Source: Cohnella sp. SGD-V74
GTDB lineage: Bacteria; Bacillota; Bacilli; Paenibacillales; Paenibacillaceae
Direction: 5' to 3'
DNA: 64,000 bases
Assembly: GCF_003001675.1 (NCBI RefSeq)
Contig: NZ_PVYW01000006.1
Coordinates: 1 to 64,000 of the forward strand
The position numbers and the translations under genes were made by a program. The notes under the pieces were generated by a model, which was given only the letters and a program-made list of their open reading frames with translations, was not told the origin of the DNA and searched no databases. This document shows, one piece after another, positions 41,412-49,487 of the stretch (its first letter is position 1; each line of letters begins with the position of its first letter).

Positions 41412-42826
41412 TCCCCGTCCCTCCGATCGTCTGATGTGCCGAACGAAACCAGGTGAACGACGGGTACGCCAAGCCGGGACAAAGCCCGCTCGAACGACGC
41501 GCCCCGCTTCGGATCGTACTCCCGTTCGACGAAGACGAACGCTTCGTCATACTGTCCGGGCTCGACATTGTAAATAAAGTTGGCGACTTCCTCTCCGTCT
41601 ACCGAATCGTAACGATAAGCGGAGGATACCGCATAGCCCTCCCGGCGCAGCGGATGGATCGGGCTTCTCGTCGTCGACTGGCTGTACACGCCGTCGCCCA
41701 TTCGCTCGGCGATCCGCATCGGAACGTACATGAATTCCCCCGTTCCGAGACACAGCACCCGGCTGCCCGTTCTATGCGCGGCCAGTTGTTCCGCCGCTCG
41801 GGCGACGGAGCGGTCCAGCGCTTCCCCGTCGGCCGCGCTCATGCCGAATCTGCCGGTATGCAGCAGATAGGAGCCAAGCTGCGGCGAACGCGCCCTGTCT
41901 TCCGGAGAAGATCCGGCATGCTCGAATAACGGTGAGAGATCGTGGCGGCGTATACGGAAATCCGGCAGCGGCTCGAAGGCATCGCGAGCTTCCTTCGCCC
42001 CTTCCTCAAGCGGACTCCCCTTCACCTCGATCTCCCCTTCGATCAATGCCAGGCAGCGAATCCGGATGCCCAGCTCGCGCTCCAGCTCCGCGAAGCGCTC
42101 TCGATCCGCGACGGATCGCCAATCGAGCAGACTGGCCACCGCGAAGTCGCGATGCCCGAAAGCCGCGTGCAGCTCGCGGATAATGTTGAGCGCGGTTTTC
42201 CCCGTCGTAATCTCGTCGTCGACGAGCACGATGCGAGACGCCTCGCGGAAGACGGACGAATCTTCAACGTAGCACCTGTGCGCGACCGCGTGCGAATGCT
42301 CTTCTTCGAAGCGGATCGGCGGGACGAGCCCTCCGATCTCCTCGCGCGTCGTATGCACGAACGTCACATTGCCTTCGAACGCGTCGAACAGACTATGTCC
42401 AAGCGCGGTCGCCGTCTCCGCGAAGCCGATGAACAGCGTCGGCTCTTCGATGCGGATTTTGCGCGCCATCAGCTCCCGGTATCCTTCATCCGCCTCTCTT
42501 CTGCTCGCGAACATGGCCCGCAAGCGATCCGCTTCCAGCGGAGAAGGGCGCTTCAACGCCTCTTCCGCATACAGGCAGCCCAGCAGCGCTCCCGCCCCCA
42601 GCGACGCCGAAGGAACGACCGGGATATGCTTGCCGAGCAGCCTGCTGACGAACAGAAACCCGCGCTTCTTGTTAATGCGCGCCGCCATCCCGAACAGTTG
42701 GTCAAGCTCGAGCCCGTACGGATTGGACGTCACGCTGACTTCGACTTCCAATCCGTCGATAATGCTATACAAGCGCCCCCGCCGGCTCGAGGTCGGCGAG
42801 CAGGCTGGTGAAGTTATGTTTTTCAT
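41408..42826 (-). CDS. Phosphoribosyltransferase with TRSP domain (PRTase_2-TRSP)
   Basis: 472 residues. PRPP-binding motif IVLVDDEITTGKTALNII is textbook type I phosphoribosyltransferase. The N-terminal block DQLFGMAARINKKRGFLFVSRLLGKHIPV is typical of the Ter-associated PRTase_2 family. The C-terminal domain contains STTRSPIHPL, the Thr-Arg-Ser-Pro signature that names the TRSP domain. Predicted to make a nucleoside-like metabolite from PRPP. Start is uncertain: ATG 42826 (GGGGTG upstream, 62-base overlap with the lyase gene) or TTG 42772 (short overlap); family N-termini would allow the shorter form. Confidence 0.87.
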   Translation of the reverse strand: MKNITSPACSPTSSRRGRLYSIIDGLEVEVSVTSNPYGLELDQLFGMAARINKKRGFLFVSRLLGKHIPVVPSASLGAGALLGCLYAEEALKRPSPLEADRLRAMFASRREADEGYRELMARKIRIEEPTLFIGFAETATALGHSLFDAFEGNVTFVHTTREEIGGLVPPIRFEEEHSHAVAHRCYVEDSSVFREASRIVLVDDEITTGKTALNIIRELHAAFGHRDFAVASLLDWRSVADRERFAELERELGIRIRCLALIEGEIEVKGSPLEEGAKEARDAFEPLPDFRIRRHDLSPLFEHAGSSPEDRARSPQLGSYLLHTGRFGMSAADGEALDRSVARAAEQLAAHRTGSRVLCLGTGEFMYVPMRIAERMGDGVYSQSTTRSPIHPLRREGYAVSSAYRYDSVDGEEVANFIYNVEPGQYDEAFVFVEREYDPKRGASFERALSRLGVPVVHLVSFGTSDDRRDGE

Positions 42827-43973
42827 GCAGCACCCCGAAAATCTTTGATCGATTCATAATCCGGTTGGACCAGTTCAAATGCGGCTTGATCTCGTTCATC
42901 TTGTTGGCGTACTGGCTCTTCATGACGCCGTAATCGCCCTGGCTGTTCGCGATGATGCTCGCCGCGTCGCAGTATTCCTCGTGAGTGACGACGTACATCG
43001 CCTGCACCGGCTGAAGATGCGTCGGATGAATGATCGTCTTGCCGATGATGCCGTTCTCCTTGTCGTAAGCCACTTCGCGAATCAGGCCGTCCACGGACCT
43101 GTCCAGATAAGACATGCGCAGCTTCAGCCCGTCTTTGCCCATCGCTTCCTGGAACGGCGTCATCCGAAGCTGCGGCTTCAGCACGCGGTCGCTTCTGAAA
43201 TATTCCCATACCGGTCCGGAAATGACGAAGCCGTCTTCCTGCCGCCCGAACACGTTGATAATGTCCGTCACGCAATCGCGGATGACGCCGATGTCGTAGA
43301 TCGTCATGTCGGGATTGCGCCGCAATCCGAAAATGCTGGAGAAGTCGGTCGCTCCGATTCTCACGTTAAGCACGTACGGACTGTATCGCTTCAGCAGAGT
43401 CTGAATGTCGAGCAGCGCGGACGACCGGCTTTCCCGGTAGATCACTTCCGCCGTCTCGAGAATCGGCATTCCGTACAGCGTCGGCGCATCCGGCCCGACG
43501 CTTCCGTTGTACTCCTCCAACAGCCGGAAGTAAGCTTCGCCGATGACGGGCGAGAACTTCGGAAAAGCGAATCCCGTCACCAGGTACAGCCGTTCCTCCA
43601 GCAGCGACAACAGCCGCCGCATTTGCTCCGCCGAGCGAACCCGCACGAAGATGAGCGGAAGAGCCGATGACTCGATAAAGCCTTCGATCACGAAGCGATG
43701 CAGCTTGTCCAACGTCTCGTACAGATTTCTCTCGGCAAAGTCGACTTGGCTGTCCGCTACCGCGTCCTCCAGGTCGATGACCAAGGACACTAACCCCTTA
43801 ATTTTCCCGCTTACGACGTCATCCGCGATTCGGGGACGAATCGCGGGCATATACAAGGCGGCGCCCACCGCATAAGCCAAAGTTTCCTTGTCGTCGCGAT
43901 TGCTGAACTCCGACGGGAGTTGAAGAAATAAATCTTGTTCCTGCTCCGGGGTCAGATAGTCGAAATAGCGCAA
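42765..43973 (-). CDS. HpcH/HpaI aldolase/citrate lyase (CitE-like) enzyme of the Ter module
   Basis: 402 residues. Seen: ALYMPAIRPRIADDVVSGKIKGLVSLVIDLEDAVADSQ (CitE-type metal/substrate region), GMPILETAEVI, VRIGATDFSSIFGLRR and GKTIIHPTHLQPVQA, the conserved end of CitE proteins. Larger than plain CitE (about 290 aa). Expected to cleave or form a C-C bond with an acyl-CoA or oxo-acid. TTG 43973 is preferred to GTG 43982 because AGGAGG is nine bases before TTG but touches GTG. First gene of the biosynthetic module, after a terminator-like hairpin. Confidence 0.86.
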   Translation of the reverse strand: MRYFDYLTPEQEQDLFLQLPSEFSNRDDKETLAYAVGAALYMPAIRPRIADDVVSGKIKGLVSLVIDLEDAVADSQVDFAERNLYETLDKLHRFVIEGFIESSALPLIFVRVRSAEQMRRLLSLLEERLYLVTGFAFPKFSPVIGEAYFRLLEEYNGSVGPDAPTLYGMPILETAEVIYRESRSSALLDIQTLLKRYSPYVLNVRIGATDFSSIFGLRRNPDMTIYDIGVIRDCVTDIINVFGRQEDGFVISGPVWEYFRSDRVLKPQLRMTPFQEAMGKDGLKLRMSYLDRSVDGLIREVAYDKENGIIGKTIIHPTHLQPVQAMYVVTHEEYCDAASIIANSQGDYGVMKSQYANKMNEIKPHLNWSNRIMNRSKIFGVLHEKHNFTSLLADLEPAGALV

Positions 43974-44033
43974 GGACCTCACCCTCCTAACCTCTAAATC
44001 TCTAATCCTTCAAAATACTTCCAAATCTCTCCT

Positions 44034-44069
44034 TAAAAAATATCCCCCACGCTCACATGAGGGATATTT
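44034..44069 (-). terminator. Terminator/attenuator between terC and the biosynthetic module
   Basis: On the minus strand AAATATCCC pairs with GGGATATTT across a 14-nt loop and is followed by TTTTTT. It lies about 30 bp after the terC stop. Confidence 0.75.
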
Positions 44070-44098
44070 CCAAGGGAATGCGACTGCAATCGGTTCGA

Positions 44099-44896
44099 TT
44101 AGGACTTGGCGGAAGATTTGGCTTCGGCTTTTCTCCTGATGGCACTGAGGACCATCGTACCGATGAAAATGGCAATCAGCACGGAGAAGAACACGGCATG
44201 CGACACATGGAATCCGAAAGCTCCGGCGATCATCTTCGTTCCGATGACGACAATCAGAATAAACGCCGCTTTTTCCAACTCCGGGAACTTCTCGATCAGT
44301 TTCAAGAACACTTGGGCAACTCCACGCATCATCAGTACGCCGAGAATACCGCCCAGGAACAGTACCCATACTTCTTCGCTGACTCCGAATGCGGCCAGAA
44401 CGCTGTCGATGCTGAATGCGATATCCATCATCTCGACGGCGAGTACCGTACGCCAGAAGCCCATTCCTTTGTTTTCAATCTCATGCTCGTCCTCGTCCGG
44501 TTTCTTGCCGATGTACGGAATGAGCGGCACTCCGCCCACGCGCGCCAGCTTGAACTGGAGATCGAACAAATTGCTTAACGCAATCCAGAGCAAGTATAGA
44601 CCCCCGGCAACCTTAATCCAGGTAATCTTGACGAGATACGTCCCGATCCCGATCGCCAGGAAGCGGAAGACGTACGCGCCGACAATTCCGTAGAACAGCG
44701 CCTTCTTCTGTTGCTCTTTGGGAAGATGGCGAACCATAACCGCGAGCACGAGCGCGTTGTCCGCGGACAACAAGCCCTCGAGAACGATCAGCGTACCGAT
44801 AATTCCCCAAGTCGATGGCATCGACAGCACTTCGCCGATATGCTGCCAATCGAAGAAGGTCGCGAAGTTGTCAATAAAGCTTTGCAAAAAATCCAT
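44099..44896 (-). CDS. terC: TerC-family integral membrane protein (YceF/YkoY-like)
   Basis: 265 residues with seven or more membrane helices. Signature residues: LEGLLSADNALVLAVMVRHLP in helix 1-2 and AVEMMDIAFSIDSVLAAFGV in the middle, with the acidic residues that TerC proteins use to handle divalent metal (Mn/Ca). TerC members in Bacillota export Mn or metallate exoenzymes, and co-occur with TerD proteins. It is last in the terD-terC block, about 45 bp after the TerA-like gene. Confidence 0.93.
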   Translation of the reverse strand: MDFLQSFIDNFATFFDWQHIGEVLSMPSTWGIIGTLIVLEGLLSADNALVLAVMVRHLPKEQQKKALFYGIVGAYVFRFLAIGIGTYLVKITWIKVAGGLYLLWIALSNLFDLQFKLARVGGVPLIPYIGKKPDEDEHEIENKGMGFWRTVLAVEMMDIAFSIDSVLAAFGVSEEVWVLFLGGILGVLMMRGVAQVFLKLIEKFPELEKAAFILIVVIGTKMIAGAFGFHVSHAVFFSVLIAIFIGTMVLSAIRRKAEAKSSAKS

Positions 44897-44942
44897 GATG
44901 GCCCTCCTGCCGGTTCTAGCTCCGTTAATCTAATCGATTGAT

Positions 44943-46244
44943 TTACTTGCTTCCTCTTGTCCAGCGCAATCCCCAATTGTACGCGACGTCCAGCTTCTGC
45001 TGATCGTCGAAAAACTGCACGAGCCTCTCGACGCTGAACGTCTGGTTATTCACGTTGCGAATCATGGCGATGGCGCACAAGCCCTTGCTGTTGTTGTACT
45101 CGTCCATCCGCACGATGATATCCGGTCCGCCGGGATACTTGACGGTAACGACGCCGTCCGCTTGCGACCAGTTCGTCACGCCCGAATAGATAAAGGCGAA
45201 GATGACGATCCGTTCGATCTCCGAGACCTTCGCCCCGTTGATCCGCAAGTTCTCCCCGCCTTCGAGCGCGCCCGTCCGATCGTCTCCGTCAAGCGCCACG
45301 TAAGGCGGCCGTTGGAAATCTCCGAAGGCGTTGCCCAGCGCTTGAACGCCGCCCTTCGTGCCGTCTTTCAGCTCGAAGAGACAGCCGAGGTCCAGGTCGA
45401 TGCCGGCCGCTGCCTTGAAGAAACCGCCGCCGGACTTCTTGCGATTCCAGTTCAGATTCACAAGAATCTCGCCGAGCGTTCCGGCTTTCTTCTCCAGGTT
45501 AATGACGTCGCCCTTCTTCTTCAGCTCGATCTTGTCCAGCCGGACAGGCGGAGCCGCCGGAGGCGGAGAGGACGGAGCTGGCGGAACAGGCGGAACGGAC
45601 GGAGAAGGAGAAGCTTGTCCAACCGGCGGCTTGGCCGCCTCGGGTTTCGGCGTCGGAGGCGGAGCTGCCGGCGGCTCTTCCCGAACGACGATGCCGAAGC
45701 TGCCGCATAGAGCGGCGAGGCCGCCCGAGTAGCCCGATCCGACCGCGTTGAACTTCCATTCGCCGTTGTATCTATATAATTCTCCCACGACGATCGCCGT
45801 TTCGACGGGAAATTGATTGCCAAGCTCATATCGGAGCAGCTCGTTGCCCGTCGCTTCGTCGATGATCCGCAAGTAAGCGTCCTTGACGAGAGAGAAATTT
45901 TGCCGGCGGGCATCCCCTTCGTAAATCGTCAGCGTGAACGGAATCCGTTCCAGCTCCTGCGGGACGCTTCTCAGGTCGATGCTCACCTGCTCTTGATCCG
46001 TCTGGGCGCCGTAGCTCTTCTTATCCTGCCCGAGAATTCGAATCGAGCCTCCGGCTCCGTTGGGATTCGAATAGAAGATCAAATCCTGGTCCGAACGCAC
46101 CTTGCCGCTTGCCTGCAATACGAAAACCGAAAAATCCAATTCTACGCCGGCGCTGGCTCCCCAGCCCATCCCGACGACGACTCGCGAGATCGGAGTGTTC
46201 TTGGTAACGTCTGCTTTCTGGCCTTTAATGATCTTCAGAGACAT
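44943..46244 (-). CDS. TerA-like protein: degenerate TerD domain, proline-rich linker, TerA domain
   Basis: 433 residues. Residues 1-190 form a TerD-type domain (IIKGQKADVTKNTPISRVVVGMGW ... [22 protein letters not shown]), but the calcium-binding loop GDNxTGxGDGDDE of its sisters is QDKKSYGAQTDQEQ, so ion binding is probably lost. A Pro/Ala linker (about 190-235) leads to a second, TerA-type domain (AGIDLDLGCLFELKDGTKGG, ALDGDDRTGALEGGENLRIN, IFAFIYSG). TerA proteins are companions of TerD in tellurite/phage/colicin resistance loci. 21 bp from the next terD gene. Confidence 0.9.
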   Translation of the reverse strand: MSLKIIKGQKADVTKNTPISRVVVGMGWGASAGVELDFSVFVLQASGKVRSDQDLIFYSNPNGAGGSIRILGQDKKSYGAQTDQEQVSIDLRSVPQELERIPFTLTIYEGDARRQNFSLVKDAYLRIIDEATGNELLRYELGNQFPVETAIVVGELYRYNGEWKFNAVGSGYSGGLAALCGSFGIVVREEPPAAPPPTPKPEAAKPPVGQASPSPSVPPVPPAPSSPPPAAPPVRLDKIELKKKGDVINLEKKAGTLGEILVNLNWNRKKSGGGFFKAAAGIDLDLGCLFELKDGTKGGVQALGNAFGDFQRPPYVALDGDDRTGALEGGENLRINGAKVSEIERIVIFAFIYSGVTNWSQADGVVTVKYPGGPDIIVRMDEYNNSKGLCAIAMIRNVNNQTFSVERLVQFFDDQQKLDVAYNWGLRWTRGSK

Positions 46245-46265
46245 GCGCTGCGAATCCTCCGTTGT

Positions 46266-46847
46266 CTACTTGGCATCCAAGCCGTAGTTGTTGGCGAGTG
46301 CGGCCAAGCCTCCGGAGAAGCCCGATCCGACCGCTTGGAATTTCCAGTCCGCACCGTGGCGATACAGCTCGCACACGACGACGGCCGTCTCGACGGAGAA
46401 GTCTTCCCCCAAGTCGTAGCGAAGAATTTCGCTTCCCGTCTGCTCGTCGACCAACCGCACGAACGCGTTCGAAACCTGACCGAAATTCTGATGGCGGCGT
46501 TCGGCGTCGTGAATCGTTACGGTAATGCCGATGCGATGGACATGGTCCGGTATTTTGGTGAAGTCCAGCTTGATCTGCTCATCGTCGCCTTCTCCCTGGC
46601 CGTCGCGGTTGTCACCGGTGTGGATAACGGCTCCGCCGTAAGCGGACAAGTTATTGTAAAAGACGAAATCCTCGATGCCGTTCGCCTTGCCGTTGGCGTG
46701 AAGCAGGAACGCCGAAGCGTCCAGGTCGAAGTCGTCTCCGCCCGTGTACTTGTTCGTATCCCAGCCCAAGCCGATAATCGCCTTTTTCAGACCCGGGTTC
46801 GTCTTCGTCAGATCGATTCTTTGTCCTTTGGACAAGCTGATGGTCAT
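46266..46847 (-). CDS. TerD-family calcium-binding stress protein (copy 4 of the array)
   Basis: 193 residues, one TerD domain: [42 protein letters not shown], then the acidic Ca-binding loop [19 protein letters not shown], and [19 protein letters not shown] ... [13 protein letters not shown]. Family: small cytoplasmic proteins binding two Ca ions, thought to sit at the membrane with TerC. MTISL start, good RBS. Fourth of four canonical TerD genes in one direction. Confidence 0.94.
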   Translation of the reverse strand: MTISLSKGQRIDLTKTNPGLKKAIIGLGWDTNKYTGGDDFDLDASAFLLHANGKANGIEDFVFYNNLSAYGGAVIHTGDNRDGQGEGDDEQIKLDFTKIPDHVHRIGITVTIHDAERRHQNFGQVSNAFVRLVDEQTGSEILRYDLGEDFSVETAVVVCELYRHGADWKFQAVGSGFSGGLAALANNYGLDAK

Positions 46848-46862
46848 CTGGAATCCTCCTCC

Positions 46863-47441
46863 CTATACTTGCACTCCGAAGTCCCGGCACAAGCCGGCCA
46901 GCCCGTCGCGGTATCCGCTGCCGACGGCGCTGAACTTCCATTCGCTGCCGTGCCGGTAAAGCTCGGCCACGACGACGGCGGTCTCGATCGAGAAATCTTC
47001 TCCGAGATCGTAACGGATCAGTTCTTCGTTCGTCGCCTCGTTCAAGACGCGGGCGAAGGAGTTCGCCACCTGACCGAAGTTCTGATTGCGCGCCGCGGCA
47101 TCGTGAATCGTGATGCAGAAGGAAATCTTCTGGATGTCCGCCGGCACCTGCCCGAGATCGATGACGAGCGATTCGTCGTCCCCGTCTCCTTCGCCGGTCT
47201 GATTGTCTCCCGACAATTGGATGGAGCCGTTCGGGTTGGTCTTGTTGTTGTAGAAAATAAAGTCGCTGTCCGAGTTTACCTTGCCGGAGCCGTTCAGGCA
47301 GAATGCCGAAGCGTCAAGATCGAACGCGCTGCCTCCGTCGTACTTGTTCGTATCCCAGCCAAGTCCGATTTTGACCTTGGTCAATCCCGGATTGTTTTTC
47401 GTCAAGTCGACTTTCTGGCCCTTGGACAAATTAACCGCCAT
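46863..47441 (-). CDS. TerD-family calcium-binding stress protein (copy 3)
   Basis: 192 residues, single TerD domain: [109 protein letters not shown] 47441 is chosen over ATG 47450 because GAGGAGG would be only one base from the latter. A hairpin (47471-47500) precedes it in the gap to copy 2. Closely related to copies 2 and 4, so a tandem duplication. Confidence 0.94.
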   Translation of the reverse strand: MAVNLSKGQKVDLTKNNPGLTKVKIGLGWDTNKYDGGSAFDLDASAFCLNGSGKVNSDSDFIFYNNKTNPNGSIQLSGDNQTGEGDGDDESLVIDLGQVPADIQKISFCITIHDAAARNQNFGQVANSFARVLNEATNEELIRYDLGEDFSIETAVVVAELYRHGSEWKFSAVGSGYRDGLAGLCRDFGVQV

Positions 47442-47470
47442 TTCCGCCATGCCTCCTCGTTAATTGGAAA

Positions 47471-47500
47471 GGGACCGCGATCCGATTGAACAGCGGTCCC
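47471..47500 (-). terminator. Hairpin between two terD genes, possible partial terminator or processing stem
   Basis: GGGACCGC (47471-47478) pairs with GCGGTCCC (47493-47500). The minus strand continues CTTTCCAATT, a weak U-run, so readthrough to the next terD is likely. Confidence 0.5.
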
Positions 47501-47521
47501 CAAAACCGGGGTACTACGGTC

Positions 47522-48097
47522 TTACATCAATCCGAAATCTTTAACCAAGCCGGCCAGGCCGTCTTTGTATCCGCTGCCGACCGCGTTGAATTTCCATTCC
47601 CCGCCGTGACGGTAGAGCTCGCCTACGACAACCGCAGTCTCGACCGAGAAATCTTCGCCCAGGTCGTAGCGGATCAGCTCCGCTCCCGTATCTTCGTTCA
47701 CAATGCGAACGAACGCGTTCGTGACTTGTCCGAAGTTCTGGCCTCTCTCGGCCGCTTCGTGGATCGTGATGCAGAAAGAGATTTTTTCCACTTCCGCAGG
47801 AACGGTCGACAGGTTGACTTTGACTTGCTCGTCGTCGCCGTCGCCTTCGCCCGTCAGGTTGTCGCCGGTGTGCTCGACAGCGCCGTTGGTGCTCTTCAGG
47901 TTGTTATAGAAGATGAAGTCTTTCTCGGATCCGGCTTTGCCGGCGCCGTTCAGCAGGAATACGGAAGCGTCGAGGTCGAAATCCTTGCCGCCGTCGTATT
48001 TGTTCGTGTCCCAGCCGAGACCGACCAGTACTTTCGTAAGACCAGGGTTTGTTTTCGTCAGATCGATTTTTTGACCTTTGGATAAGCTGATAGACAT
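47522..48097 (-). CDS. TerD-family calcium-binding stress protein (copy 2)
   Basis: 191 residues: [95 protein letters not shown] and [20 protein letters not shown]. All acidic positions of the Ca-binding loops are present. Length and sequence are those of B. subtilis-type general stress proteins YceD/YceE. Start MSISL with AGAGG upstream. About 33 bp after copy 1. Confidence 0.95.
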   Translation of the reverse strand: MSISLSKGQKIDLTKTNPGLTKVLVGLGWDTNKYDGGKDFDLDASVFLLNGAGKAGSEKDFIFYNNLKSTNGAVEHTGDNLTGEGDGDDEQVKVNLSTVPAEVEKISFCITIHEAAERGQNFGQVTNAFVRIVNEDTGAELIRYDLGEDFSVETAVVVGELYRHGGEWKFNAVGSGYKDGLAGLVKDFGLM

Positions 48098-48130
48098 GTG
48101 AGATGACCTCTTTTCTTGGATTTGGATTTA

Positions 48131-48715
48131 TTATTGATAATTTCTTGCCAACAAGTCGACGTGCGCGGCGAAAGAGCCTTCGCCGACCGCGTTAAACTTC
48201 CACTCACCGCCGTGGCGGTAAATTTCGCCGACGATCAACGCCGTCTTGCCCGCGTAGTTGTCGGTCAGATTAAACCGGATAAGCTCCTGCTCGTTGGCTT
48301 GGTTCAGCACGCGAATGTAGGCCGAGGAGACCAATCCGAAATCTTGCTTACGGTTGACGCAGTCATAGATGTTCACAACGAAAAGAATTTTGTGAACGTG
48401 GGACGGAACGCGCGCGAGATCGACGGTAATTTGCTCGTCGTCGCCGTCGCCTTCGCCCGTCCGGTTGTCGCCGGAATGAACGACCGAACCGTCGATGCTC
48501 TTCAGATTGTAGAAGCACACGAGGTGCTTGTCGCGAAGCTTGCCGTTCTCGTCGAGCAGCAGCGCGGAAGCGTCGCAATCGATGTCCACCGTTTTTGAAC
48601 CGAAGAACCCTTTCTTCTTGACCGGGTCCCAACCGAGGCCTACCGTAATTTTGCTTAATCCGGCGTTGCCCTTCGTGAGATCGACTTTCTGTCCTTTCAC
48701 AAGCGAAATCGTCAT
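48131..48715 (-). CDS. TerD-family protein with insertion, TerZ/YceC-like (first gene of the ter operon)
   Basis: 194 residues. TerD domain [31 protein letters not shown] with a short basic insertion (KKKGFFGSKTV) before DIDCDASALLLDENGKL, the feature of the TerZ/YceC subgroup. Ca loop [23 protein letters not shown] is intact. It ends abruptly after LARNYQ. ATG 48715 (GGGAG upstream) is preferred to 48724. First in the operon, about 80 bases downstream of the sigmaW-type promoter. Confidence 0.93.
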   Translation of the reverse strand: MTISLVKGQKVDLTKGNAGLSKITVGLGWDPVKKKGFFGSKTVDIDCDASALLLDENGKLRDKHLVCFYNLKSIDGSVVHSGDNRTGEGDGDDEQITVDLARVPSHVHKILFVVNIYDCVNRKQDFGLVSSAYIRVLNQANEQELIRFNLTDNYAGKTALIVGEIYRHGGEWKFNAVGEGSFAAHVDLLARNYQ

Positions 48716-48803
48716 GTCTAGCAAGGTCTCCCTTCAAACTCAATTCGGCTGATTGCGCCGGGACCGGATTCTATGAATCTCTCATCCCTCGACTACCTAC
48801 ATT

Positions 48804-48829
48804 TACGATGTACCGTCAAAAAGGTTTCA
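48804..48829 (-). promoter_or_regulatory. SigmaW-type promoter of the ter operon
   Basis: On the minus strand TGAAAC (48824-48829) is followed by exactly 16 bases and CGTA (48804-48807), an exact match to the B. subtilis sigmaW consensus TGAAAC-N16-CGTA. Expected transcription start about 48797, giving an 80-base leader to the first terD gene. The related B. subtilis yceCDEFGH operon is known to be in the sigmaW/envelope-stress regulon. Confidence 0.8.
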
Positions 48830-48914
48830 ACCTAGTCAATTATAAACCAAATAATAACGCGTTTCGATAATCAGAACCTTAAATTCCCGTAAAATCTGGG
48901 AAATAAGTCGCAGA

Positions 48915-48941
48915 TGTAACCTTTTTCGCGCCGATTGCGTC
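48915..48941 (+). promoter_or_regulatory. SigmaX/M-type ECF promoter of the DUF4358-MBOAT-DHHW operon
   Basis: TGTAAC (48915-48920), 17-base spacer, CGTC (48938-48941): matches the sigmaX-type consensus TGTAAC-N17-CGWC. The first gene starts about 45 bases past the predicted start point. Divergent from the ter promoter, with 85 bp between the two -35 boxes. Confidence 0.65.
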
Positions 48942-48992
48942 AGAGGCAGTGTCGAATTCGCAAAACTACCAACACGACGAGGAGAAGTCACC

Positions 48993-49481
48993 ATGACTAA
49001 AAGAATAACACTGTTGCTGATGACCGTACTGATCGGGCTGGCTCTTGCCGCCTGCTCCAATAACGATAAGCCCGCCCTGCCGGAACCTTCGGCCCCGCCC
49101 AAGCAAATGGCGGACGAGATGCTGCAGCAGATCGAACAGCCGATGCTGGTCGAACTGGAAAGCGAGATGGTGGAGCAGCTGTACCATCTGGACCCGGCGC
49201 TGCTCGAAGACTATACGATCCGGACTCCGATGATGAACGTGAAGACGAACGAGATCGCCATTCTGAAAGTGAAGGACGCCCAGGACGTCGCCGCCGTGGA
49301 GGCGGCCGTCAAGCAGCGCGCCGATGACGTTCAGAAGCAATTCGAGACATACCTTCAGGACCAATATGAGAACGCCAAAAATTACAAGCTCGTCGTAAAA
49401 GGGAATTACGTGCTGTTCGTCATCTCGGAGAGCGCGGACGATTTCGTCAACGCGTTCGACGGCTTCTTCGCGAAGAAGTAA
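48993..49481 (+). CDS. DUF4358 lipoprotein (first of two paralogues)
   Basis: 162 residues. Lipoprotein signal MTKRITLLLMTVLIGLALAACSN, then a DUF4358 domain: MLQQIEQPMLVELESEMVEQLYHLDPALLEDYTIRTPMMNVKTNEIAILKVKD and YENAKNYKLVVKGNYVLFVISES. Family of unknown function, common in Gram-positive operons with membrane O-acyltransferases, probably a surface accessory. Stop lies six bases before the MBOAT start. RBS GAGGAG before ATG. Its twin closes the operon (52430). Confidence 0.9.
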   Translation: MTKRITLLLMTVLIGLALAACSNNDKPALPEPSAPPKQMADEMLQQIEQPMLVELESEMVEQLYHLDPALLEDYTIRTPMMNVKTNEIAILKVKDAQDVAAVEAAVKQRADDVQKQFETYLQDQYENAKNYKLVVKGNYVLFVISESADDFVNAFDGFFAKK

Positions 49482-49487
49482 CCGGCG

